A program made the translations under genes and the position numbers. A stretch of DNA of 64,000 nt from Streptomyces cathayae. Its GTDB lineage: Bacteria > Actinomycetota > Actinomycetes > Streptomycetales > Streptomycetaceae. Location: positions 1,240,001-1,304,000 of the forward strand of contig NZ_CP121682.1 in assembly GCF_029760955.1 (NCBI RefSeq), given 5' to 3'. Under the pieces are notes generated by a model. That model was not told the DNA's origin, ran no database searches, and saw only the letters and a list, made by a program, of their open reading frames with translations. Below, one piece after another: positions 17,670-23,750 of the stretch (positions are counted from its first letter, which is position 1; each line of letters starts with the position of its first letter).

Positions 17670-17697
17670 CTCTACACCCGTAGAAACGGTCGTAGAG
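17670..17697. promoter_or_regulatory. Possible operator upstream of the hydantoin operon
   Basis: An imperfect dyad, CTCTAC at 17670-17675 and GTAGAG at 17692-17697, flanks an inner CCGTAG. It lies 30 bases before the operon's first ATG and just inside the flank of the inserted IS element. It could bind the operon's regulator; no promoter elements were defined. Confidence 0.25.
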
Positions 17698-18967
17698 GGA
17701 CGAACTTGACGTGCTCCCTGGCCTGAAGTCCAGGGATTCCGGCCTGGGCCGTCCGGCCCTTCCGGGGGCTTCCTGCTTCACCGCGCTGCGCGGGCACGGG
17801 TGCCCGTCTTACCGGCGCTCCACAGGCGTTTGGTGTCTCCGCCCGTCCGGCGGCGACGATACGGCGTCCTTCGAAGAGGACGTTGCGGGCTGCGTTGTGG
17901 TCGCGGTCGTGCACCGTGCCGCACTGGCTGCACGTCCACTGCCGGACGTGGAGAGGCTTCGGCCCGTCCTGAAATCCGCAGGCCGAGCAGACCTGGGAGG
18001 ACGGGAAAGCCCGGCCCACCCTGGCGAAGGTACGGCCGTGCTTGACCGCCTTGTACTCCAGCATGCCGACGAACGCGGACCATCCCGCGTCGTGCACCGA
18101 CTTGGCGAGCCGGGTGCGTGCGAGACCGGACACCGCGAGGTCTTCCACGTACACCGCTTGGTTGTCGCGGATGATCTGAGTGGAGGCCTGGTGGTGGAAG
18201 TCCCGGCGCCGGTCGGCCACCCTGGCGTGCTGGCGTGCGACCCTGCTGCGGGCCTTGGCCCGGTTCTTCGACCCTTTCTGCGTGCGGGACAGCTCCCGCT
18301 GAAGCCGCTTGAGCTTCTTCTCCGCCCGGCGCAGAAACCTCAGGGAGACGATCTTGCGCCCGTCGGACAGCACGGCGAACGCGGACAGGCCGAGATCGAT
18401 CCCGGCTTCGGTCTCCGCCTCGGGCAGGATGCCCGGTGCGGTGTCCACGACGAAGCTGAGGAAGTACCGGCCACAGCTGTCCCGGGTGACGGTCAGGGAC
18501 GTGGGCGCTGTGGGAAGCCGGCGTGACCATGTGACCTTGAGGTGGCCGACCTTGGCCACATACACCGTACCGTTCTCCTGCAGGGAGAAGGCGTTGGTGT
18601 TGAGGCGGATCGACTGCCGGGTGTCCTTCTTCGACTTGTAGCGGGGCGGCGCCACCTTGCGGCCCCGCCGCTTACCGGTGAGCGAGTCGAAGAAGTTCCG
18701 GTAGGCGGCATCCAGGTCCCGCAGGGACTGCTGCAGGACGACCGCGGAGACGTCGGCGAGCCAGGCGCGTTCCGCGGTGCGCTTGGCCTGCGTGATGCGC
18801 AGCCGGGACAGCTCGGCCGACGTCACGTACGGCAGCCCGGCCGCGTGCGCTTCCTTACGGTCGCGCAGGCAGTCGTTCCACACCACCCGGGCGCACCCGA
18901 ACGCCCGCGCCAGCGCATGGCGCTGGGCGGCGTCGGGGTAGGCGCGGTAGTTGTAGCGAAGCTGCAT
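17672..18967 (-). CDS. tnpB: TnpB RNA-guided nuclease of an IS200/IS605-type element (copy 1)
   Basis: The 431-residue protein has the TnpB RuvC nuclease triad at Asp191 (GIDLGLSAF), Glu275 (VYVEDLAVS) and Asp356 (HDRDHNAARN), with a zinc finger formed by Cys327, Cys330, Cys346 and Cys349. The N-terminal helical and wedge region (LRYNYRAYPDAAQRHAL) is complete. TnpB proteins are omega-RNA-guided DNA endonucleases that help the element persist. The ATG at 18967 is 5 bases from the divergent tnpA start. The last dozen codons read past the element's right end into flanking DNA, so the C-terminal tail is encoded by the host site. Confidence 0.9.
   Translation of the reverse strand: MQLRYNYRAYPDAAQRHALARAFGCARVVWNDCLRDRKEAHAAGLPYVTSAELSRLRITQAKRTAERAWLADVSAVVLQQSLRDLDAAYRNFFDSLTGKRRGRKVAPPRYKSKKDTRQSIRLNTNAFSLQENGTVYVAKVGHLKVTWSRRLPTAPTSLTVTRDSCGRYFLSFVVDTAPGILPEAETEAGIDLGLSAFAVLSDGRKIVSLRFLRRAEKKLKRLQRELSRTQKGSKNRAKARSRVARQHARVADRRRDFHHQASTQIIRDNQAVYVEDLAVSGLARTRLAKSVHDAGWSAFVGMLEYKAVKHGRTFARVGRAFPSSQVCSACGFQDGPKPLHVRQWTCSQCGTVHDRDHNAARNVLFEGRRIVAAGRAETPNACGAPVRRAPVPAQRGEAGSPRKGRTAQAGIPGLQAREHVKFVPLRPFLRV
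17706..17850 (-). ncRNA. Predicted omega-RNA (reRNA) of TnpB copy 1
   Basis: In this family the guide RNA is transcribed from the 3' end of tnpB through the element's right end. Here the terminal hairpin and GTCAA at 17710-17706 would form the scaffold end. The guide would be the adjacent flank, minus-strand 17705-17686, beginning GTTCGTCCCT. The 5' boundary is a guess. Confidence 0.45.
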
Positions 18968-18972
18968 AAACC

Positions 18973-19464
18973 ATGACGCTACTACGATTCGTCTCATCGA
19001 GGGGTGGAACGGCCAAAAGCCTGGCAGGCGCGGAGTGCGGGCGTGGCCGACAGGTGGTTTCGGCGCTGCATGCGCGCTTGGTCTTCGTGACGGAGGACCG
19101 GCGCGGGGTGTTCGACGACGAGATGCCGGCGCGCTGCGAAGAGAGCATGCGCAAGGTGCGCGAGGACTTCGAGGCGGAGCCGAAGGAGTTCAACGGCGAA
19201 CGTGATCACGTCCACCTCCTGGTGCACTATCCGCCCAGGGTCGCCGTCTCCAAGCTGGTCAACAGCCTCGAAGGCGTCTTAGCTCGCCGGATACGGCTGG
19301 GGACACCTCCCAGCCGCAGGCCGGGGGGAGAGTTCACCGGCCACATTAACCGCGCCGTCCTGCACGGGCACCTGTGGTCACCCTCGTATTTCTCCGCGTC
19401 GTGCGATGGGGCGCCGTTGGCGATCGTCCGTCAGCACATGGAGCAGCAGAAACCTCCGTTCTGA
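18973..19464 (+). pseudogene. tnpA: TnpA (HUH/Y1 transposase) with lost catalytic Tyr and an 11-residue insertion
   Basis: The protein carries the HUH motif of IS200/IS605 transposases (His79-Val-His81 in RDHVHLLVHY) and the conserved HGHLWSPSYF strand. The active-site tyrosine, normally in IVRQYIEQQ, is His155 here (IVRQHMEQQ; CAC at 19435-19437 instead of TAC). In addition, 11 residues (LGTPPSRRPGG) interrupt the segment ARRIR...EFTGHINRA; they are encoded by a small palindromic repeat at 19297-19330. The frame stays open, but without the tyrosine no 5'-phosphotyrosine intermediate can form. Confidence 0.82.
19297..19330. repeat. Small palindromic repeat inserted in tnpA
   Basis: CTGGGGACACCTCCCAGCC-GCA-GGCCGGGGGGAG folds into a hairpin. 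It matches the design of the repeat at 21632-21658 (TGGGGGCACCTCCC ... GGGGGAG, read on the minus strand), a short repeat common in Streptomyces. It adds exactly 11 codons to tnpA. Confidence 0.65.
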
Positions 19465-19498
19465 AGTGCACCTCAGAACGGCCCTGAGATGCATTCAT

Positions 19499-19535
19499 CC
19501 CCGGCGTGAACGACACCGTTGGGAAATCCGTAAAC
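19499..19535 (-). repeat. Left copy of a ~36-base inverted repeat (IS605 left-end type)
   Basis: On the minus strand this reads ACGGATTTCCCAACGG, then TGTCGTTCACGCCGGGG. The same string with three mismatches occurs on the plus strand at 22187-22222. The pair brackets the IS1182, tnpB and ISAs1 mosaic. Confidence 0.7.
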
Positions 19536-19599
19536 CGGCCTCGTTGACTCGTTGAAGTCGGCATGATCGTTCTGTTCGTCGGAGCGAAAGGTGGGCTGG

Positions 19600-20142
19600 G
19601 TGTCGTTGGAGTCGTGGGATGACTGTGGGGTGCCGAAGCTGACCGCTCGGGTGGTGCGGGCGTCGTTCCCCAAGGGCTCGCTCGCGGTGCGGGTGCGGGA
19701 AGCTCTCGGCCCGCTGTTCGAGGACGGGTCCTTCGCCGAGGCGTTCGCAACACGGGGGCGTCCGGCCGTGCCGCCCGGTGCGCTGGCGCTGGTTTCGGTC
19801 CTGCAATATGCCGAGGGCCTCACTGACCGGCAGGCCGCTGGCCAGGTGCGGGCCCGCATGGACTGGAAATACCTCCTCGGCCTTGAGTTGGACGACCCCG
19901 GGTTCGATTTCTCCGTCCTGAGCGGCTTCCGTACCCGGCTGATCGCGCACGGTCTGGAGGCGAAGGTTCTGGACTTGGTACTGGAGCGGATCCCCGCGTT
20001 GGGGCTGCTGCGGTCCAAAGGACGTCAGCGCACCGACTCCACACACGTGCTGGCGAACGCCGGCTCTCCTCGCCCTACGGCCCCGACGCCCGCTACGGCC
20101 TCAAGCGAGGCTCGGGCTGGTGCGGCTACAAAACCCACCTCA
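19600..20142 (+). pseudogene. IS1182-family transposase, N-terminal fragment with deletion
   Basis: About 150 codons match the IS1182 N-terminal domain (LTARVVRASFPKGSL, GLTDRQAAGQVRARMDWKY, GFDFSVLSGFRTRL, QRTDSTHVLA). After STHVLAN the frame shifts; in another frame the sequence resumes as SPYGPDARYGLKRGSGW then CGYKTHLI, the next block of the same transposase. So there is an internal deletion plus frameshift. The gene is then cut at 20142 by a tnpB-only element. The catalytic C-terminal half is absent. Confidence 0.78.
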
Positions 20143-20290
20143 TTGACATCCTCCCCCTCCTGGAGAAGGAGGGGGATTCCTGGCTCAGGCTGCCGCCGGG
20201 AGCAGCGCTCCCGGCGGTCTTGTGCCCTCGGCACCAGCCGGGTTGAGACCAGCCCGGACCAGCATCACGCGTGCGGAGTTCTTGTCTCTG
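20143..20290 (-). ncRNA. Predicted omega-RNA (reRNA) of TnpB copy 2
   Basis: By analogy with studied TnpB systems, the scaffold would end at GTCAA (20147-20143). The guide would be minus-strand 20142-20123, TGAGGTGGGTTTTGTAGCCG. That guide lies in the IS1182 transposase gene. The 5' boundary is not defined. Confidence 0.42.
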
Positions 20291-21408
20291 GGGGAGACGG
20301 CCCGGCAGGCGGTGCAGGTGTAGGTACGTTCCGACAGCGGCAGTGCGTGCTTGGTTCTCGCTCCGCACGACGCACAGTCCATGGTGGTGTGCGCGGGGTG
20401 CACCAGGCGGACGTCCCGCCCGTGCTTGCGGCCCATCTCGATCAGGGCCTGTTTGGTGGCGCCGATCGCGGCGTCGGCGGCCTTGCGGGCCATGGTGGTG
20501 CGGGCGAGGAACTTCGGCCGGAAGTCCTCGACGGCGACGGCGTCGTGGTCGGTCACGACGCGTTTGGCCCACTTGCGGGCGGTGTCCTGCCGCTGCCGGG
20601 CCACCTTCTTGTGCAGTCTCGCGGCCTGGGCCTGCGCCCGCCGGTAACCCTTGGACGCGGCCTGCCCGCGGGCGGGCTTGCGGCGGGCCATCATCCGCTG
20701 ATAGCGGGCGAGGCGCTGCGCGGCCCGCTTGCCGTGTTCGGCGTGCGGCAGGTCGTGCGCGTCGGACGTGGTGGTCGCAGTCTGCTGGACGCCCCAGTCC
20801 ACGCCGATCACAGCGCCCGTGGCCGGGAGCGGCTGGGCTTCGGTGGCGACGACGAACGACGCGTACCAGTGGCCGACGCTGTCCCGGTACACCCGCACCG
20901 ACGAGGGTGCGCAGGGCAGGTCCCGCGACCACACCACCGTCAGGGCGATCTTGCCTGCCAGGTGCAGACGTCCGTCCTTCAGGCGGAAGCCCCGGGTGGT
21001 GTAGTTCAGGCTCGGGGCGGCCTCGCGCTTCTTCTTGTGGCGCGGCATTCCCGCACGTCGCTTCACCGGGAGACGCTTGTCGATGTCCTTCAGCGCCTTG
21101 GAACGAGCCGTGGCGAAGTCCCGGACGGTCTGCTGCTGGGGGACGCTCGCGCCGTCGCGGAGCCATGGCGTACGGGCACGGGCCTCGGTCAGCATCTTGT
21201 CGAGCCGGGCCGGACCGCACGTCAGCCCATCGTCCGGGTGCACCTTGTTGTGGGCGTGCACCTGGCGGGACTTGGCCACGCATTCGTTCCACACCCAGCG
21301 GCAGCGGTCCCACTCGGCGAGCAGGGCGGTGCGGGCGGTCGACGACACCCGCAGCCGGTAGGTGTACCGGGCATGCCCCGTCCTGTCGGCCCCTGCTGCG
21401 TGCGCCAC
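20185..21408 (-). CDS. tnpB: TnpB RNA-guided nuclease (copy 2)
   Basis: The 407-residue TnpB is clearly distinct from copy 1. The RuvC triad is intact: Asp204 (GVDWGVQQT), Glu294 (VAVEDFRPKF) and Asp375 (SPRDKNSARV). Zinc-finger cysteines are at 345, 348, 365 and 368. GTG 21408 was chosen because a GGGAGGGGGTGAGG lies just upstream and the family N-terminus (ARYTYRLRVSSTARTALLAEWDRCRWVWNE region) follows within 15 residues. The longer open frame to 21741 crosses the left-end hairpin and is not coding. It is probably expressed from within the element and acts on DNA with its omega-RNA. Confidence 0.88.
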   Translation of the reverse strand: MAHAAGADRTGHARYTYRLRVSSTARTALLAEWDRCRWVWNECVAKSRQVHAHNKVHPDDGLTCGPARLDKMLTEARARTPWLRDGASVPQQQTVRDFATARSKALKDIDKRLPVKRRAGMPRHKKKREAAPSLNYTTRGFRLKDGRLHLAGKIALTVVWSRDLPCAPSSVRVYRDSVGHWYASFVVATEAQPLPATGAVIGVDWGVQQTATTTSDAHDLPHAEHGKRAAQRLARYQRMMARRKPARGQAASKGYRRAQAQAARLHKKVARQRQDTARKWAKRVVTDHDAVAVEDFRPKFLARTTMARKAADAAIGATKQALIEMGRKHGRDVRLVHPAHTTMDCASCGARTKHALPLSERTYTCTACRAVSPRDKNSARVMLVRAGLNPAGAEGTRPPGALLPAAA

Positions 21409-21631
21409 ACCCTCACCCCCTCCCGCATTCCGGCCGCGCCGACCCTGCGAGGCGACCGTACGCACGAGATCCGCACACCCGCACCCCTCTCCCGCCCCGA
21501 CCACCCCCACCAGCGAACACCGGCACACACGTTCGCCTGCCCCGGTCCCACCGGGCAAGCCACAGCGGCACTCCATGCTCAGAGGGGGCAGGACGCCGCG
21601 ACGTCCCGCGCCGCTGTCGCGGAATGCGATT

Positions 21632-21658
21632 CTCCCCCGCAAGCGGGAGGTGCCCCCA
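21632..21658. repeat. Small palindromic repeat at the left end of the tnpB element
   Basis: CTCCCCCGCAAGCGGGAGGTGCCCCCA folds into a hairpin. It is the same repeat type as the one inserted in tnpA at 19297-19330, in opposite orientation. Confidence 0.6.
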
Positions 21659-21692
21659 CCCCGGCGTGAACGCCGGGGCCTCCTCGCAAGAG

Positions 21693-22186
21693 ACCAGGTG
21701 ATCACCGCCGATGCCCTGCACACCCAGCACGCCCACGCCACCTACCTCCGCGAACGCGGCGCCCACTACATCGCCCAGGTCAAGGCCAACCACCCCACCC
21801 TGTTCGACCGCGTCCGCTGCCTGCCCCGGCGCGAGATCACGCTCGACCACCACGAGTGAACCCGGACCCACCACCGCCTGAAGACCGCTGCCTTCGCGCA
21901 CATCGACCATCCCGACGCCCGCCAGGCCCTCCAGGTCGTGCGCCGGCGCAAGGACTTCAGCAGCGGAAAGCTCACCATCGAGCGCGTCTACCTGCTCACC
22001 AGCCTGCCGCCGGGAGCCGTGAGCGGCGCTCAGCTCGCCGCGTGGATCAGAGGGCACTGGAAGATCGAAAATCTTCTGCACCACGTCCGGGACCGCACCT
22101 TCCGCGAGGACGACTCCAAGATCCATATCGGCCGGCTCCCGCGCGTCATGGCCGGCCCGCGCAACAACGCCGCCCACACGGCCGAT
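21693..22186 (+). pseudogene. ISAs1-family transposase, C-terminal fragment
   Basis: The frame encodes VITADALHTQHAHATYL, HYIAQVKANHPTLF, then (after one in-frame TGA) VYLLTSLPPGAVSGAQLAAW, IRGHWKIENLLHHVRDRTF and PRVMAGPRN. These are the closing blocks of ISAs1/H-repeat transposases. The N-terminal half is missing, the frame has an internal stop at 21857-21859, and similarity ends near 22180. It directly abuts the tnpB element. Confidence 0.75.
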
Positions 22187-22222
22187 TCACGGATTTCCCA
22201 ACGGAGTCCTTCACGCCGGGGC
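22187..22222 (+). repeat. Right copy of the ~36-base inverted repeat
   Basis: CACGGATTTCCCAACGGAGT followed by CCTTCACGCCGGGGC mirrors 19499-19535. The CCTTCACGCCGGGG part is the IS200/IS605 left-end motif, so this may be the stub of a third element facing right. Confidence 0.65.
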
Positions 22223-22333
22223 TTTCTGCAAGGAACCCGGTAAGCCTCTCGGGCGGCCTTGCCAAGACCATCGTCGCCAACCCGCGGGGTCGATCATGAT
22301 TCGCACTCCGGTGGGCGAGTCCCGGCCCCGGGC

Positions 22334-22648
22334 TCAGGCGGCGACCGGCGGCGGCACGGCGGGCGGCGGGACGGAGGGCACGGCCGCCGGCCCGGCGGGC
22401 GGTGCGGCCGGGGCGCAGCGGTTCACCAGTTCGTCCATCGACAGGTCGAGCGCGCGGGCGAGGGCGGCCACCGTGAAGAACGCCGGGGTGGGGGCCCGCC
22501 CGGTCTCGATCTTCCGGAGGGTCTCCGGGGAGATGCCCGCGCTCGCCGCGACCCGCGTCATGCTCCGGTCGCCGCGCGCCTCCCGCAGCAGCCGGCCGAG
22601 CCGCTCGCCGCGTTCACGTTCTTCGGGGGTGAGAGGGGTGCGCACCAT
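22334..22648 (-). CDS. XRE-family helix-turn-helix regulator
   Basis: The 104-residue protein has an XRE DNA-binding domain at about 15-75 (GRLLREARGDRSMTRVA, ASAGISPETLRKIETGR, FFTVAALARALDLSMDEL). A Pro/Ala-rich tail follows (PPAGPAAVPSVPPPAVPPP). It is divergent from the MetAP gene with only 32 bases between start codons. A TAGAAT hexamer about 7 bases before the ATG suggests a leaderless transcript. It probably represses itself and map through the palindrome in the gap. The pair is a recurring actinomycete arrangement. Confidence 0.82.
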   Translation of the reverse strand: MVRTPLTPEERERGERLGRLLREARGDRSMTRVAASAGISPETLRKIETGRAPTPAFFTVAALARALDLSMDELVNRCAPAAPPAGPAAVPSVPPPAVPPPVAA

Positions 22649-22680
22649 GCCGTCATTCTAATACCGGTATAGTAATTGGC
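22649..22680. promoter_or_regulatory. Shared divergent promoter with palindromic operator
   Basis: The 32-base gap holds the perfect palindrome ATACCGGTAT (22661-22670). Overlapping it are a rightward -10 candidate TATAGT (22668-22673) and a leftward one, TAGAAT (22661-22656 on the minus strand). Both place transcription starts at or next to the respective ATG codons, so both mRNAs are probably leaderless. Confidence 0.6.
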
Positions 22681-23448
22681 ATGGTGGAGCTGAAGACCGA
22701 CAGGTCGATCGACGCGATGTACGAGGCGGGCCAGGTCGTCGCGGACGCCCTGAAGGCCGTGCGGAAGGCCGCCGGGGTGGGGGTGTCCCTGCTGGAGCTG
22801 GACGAGGTGGCCCGGGAGGTGCTGCGCGGGGCGGGTGCGGGTTCGCCCTTCCTGGGCTACCGGCCGTCCTTCGCCCCGACCCCGTTCCCCGCCGTCATCT
22901 GCGCGTCGGTCAACGACGCGATCGTGCACGGCGTCCCGGACGGCTACCGGCTGCGTGACGGCGACCTGGTGTCCGTGGACTTCGGTGCCGAACTGGGCGG
23001 CTGGGTCGGCGACTCGGCGATCAGTTTCCTCGTGGGCACCCCGCGCGCGGGCGACGTGAGGCTGGTCGAGACCGCCGAGCGGGCCCTGGCGGCGGGCATC
23101 GGGGCCGCCGTCGTCGGCAACCGGATCGGGGACATCGCGCACGCGATCGGCACGGTGTGCCGCGCGGCGGGCTACGGCATCCTGGACGGCTTCGGCGGGC
23201 ACGGCATCGGCCGTCGTATGCACGAGGACCCGCCCGTCCCCAACGAGGGCCGGCCGGGCCGGGGCATGCCGCTGCGGCACGGCATGGTGCTGGCGATCGA
23301 GCCCATGCTCATCGGCGGCGGCACCGACGGCTTTCGCACCGCGCCCGACGGCTGGACCCTGCGCACCGTCGACGGCTCGCGCGCCGCCCACGCCGAACAC
23401 ACCGTCGCGATCACCACCGCCGGCCCCCGCGTCCTGACGGCCCGGTGA
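22681..23448 (+). CDS. map: Type I methionine aminopeptidase (accessory copy)
   Basis: The 255-residue metalloprotease removes the initiator Met from nascent proteins. Pita-bread fold motifs are present: Asp residues in SVDFGAELGGWVGDSAI, His in GGHGIGRRMHEDP, and Glu residues in LAIEPMLIGG and AHAEHTVAIT. Length and order match bacterial type I MetAP. The ATG has no ribosome binding site but sits about 7 bases after a TATAGT hexamer, so translation is probably leaderless. Streptomyces usually carry several MetAP paralogues; the dedicated XRE regulator next door suggests a conditional one. Confidence 0.88.
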   Translation: MVELKTDRSIDAMYEAGQVVADALKAVRKAAGVGVSLLELDEVAREVLRGAGAGSPFLGYRPSFAPTPFPAVICASVNDAIVHGVPDGYRLRDGDLVSVDFGAELGGWVGDSAISFLVGTPRAGDVRLVETAERALAAGIGAAVVGNRIGDIAHAIGTVCRAAGYGILDGFGGHGIGRRMHEDPPVPNEGRPGRGMPLRHGMVLAIEPMLIGGGTDGFRTAPDGWTLRTVDGSRAAHAEHTVAITTAGPRVLTAR

Positions 23449-23750
23449 AACCGGCTGCCGCAAGGCCCCGCGGGCGTGCCGCGGACCTGCTCCGCCCGGC
23501 CCGCTTCCGAAGTGCTGCGCCGAAGCGATCGTGCGAAGGTGTTCTACGAGCGCGACGCAGGCAGCACACACGCCACACGCACACCTGCGGGCACCCTGCG
23601 CACCGCGGGAACACGCACGGGTGTAACCGGGAGACGGCCGGGCACCCGCGTCCGGACCGACCGTACGTCGAGCAGTGAGCGCGCCCCGGGGCTCCTTCGG
23701 GTTCCCGGTTCCGCCCGGCCCAGGGGGATCCCGCGGGGGCGCCGGAACGG
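23449..23750. other. Intergenic region before the Clp ATPase gene
   Basis: About 300 bases with no supported gene. It should contain the clp promoter. I looked for the HspR inverted repeat (CTTGAGT-N7-ACTCAAG) and did not find it. Confidence 0.5.

Larger units (their letters stand above)
17706..19520. mobile_element. IS200/IS605-family element with divergent tnpA and tnpB
   Basis: The element consists of tnpB (minus) and tnpA (plus). The right end is set at 17706, where the minus strand reads a hairpin (CTGGACTTCAGGCCAGGGAG) followed by GTCAA. The left end has the CCCCGGCGTGAACG motif near 19495-19512. No target duplication is expected for this family. It sits just upstream of the hydantoin operon and may have displaced that operon's native promoter. 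The TnpA is probably dead, so the copy is likely immobile without help. Confidence 0.75.
20143..21692 (-). mobile_element. tnpB-only IS605-type element
   Basis: The right end at 20143 reads, on the minus strand, a long CCCCCTCC ... GGAGGGGGAGGA hairpin followed by GTCAA, as in copy 1. The left end lies near 21692, beside a perfect CCCCGGCGTGAACGCCGGGG hairpin at 21659-21678. It encodes only tnpB and would depend on a TnpA elsewhere. Left of it is IS1182 sequence and right of it ISAs1 sequence. Confidence 0.72.

Noticed and set aside
17672..21408. Compact Cas12-type CRISPR effectors
   Set aside because: The RuvC proteins are TnpB sized (about 400-430 residues), lie within IS605-type ends, and no repeat-spacer array exists in the window.
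22334..23448. Toxin-antitoxin pair formed by the XRE protein and its neighbour
   Set aside because: The partner is a full-length methionine aminopeptidase with all metal ligands, and the genes are divergent rather than a typical TA operon.
23449..23750. HspR-binding (HAIR) site upstream of the Clp ATPase gene
   Set aside because: No CTTGAGT-N7-ACTCAAG-like inverted repeat is present; regulation by HspR is not supported.
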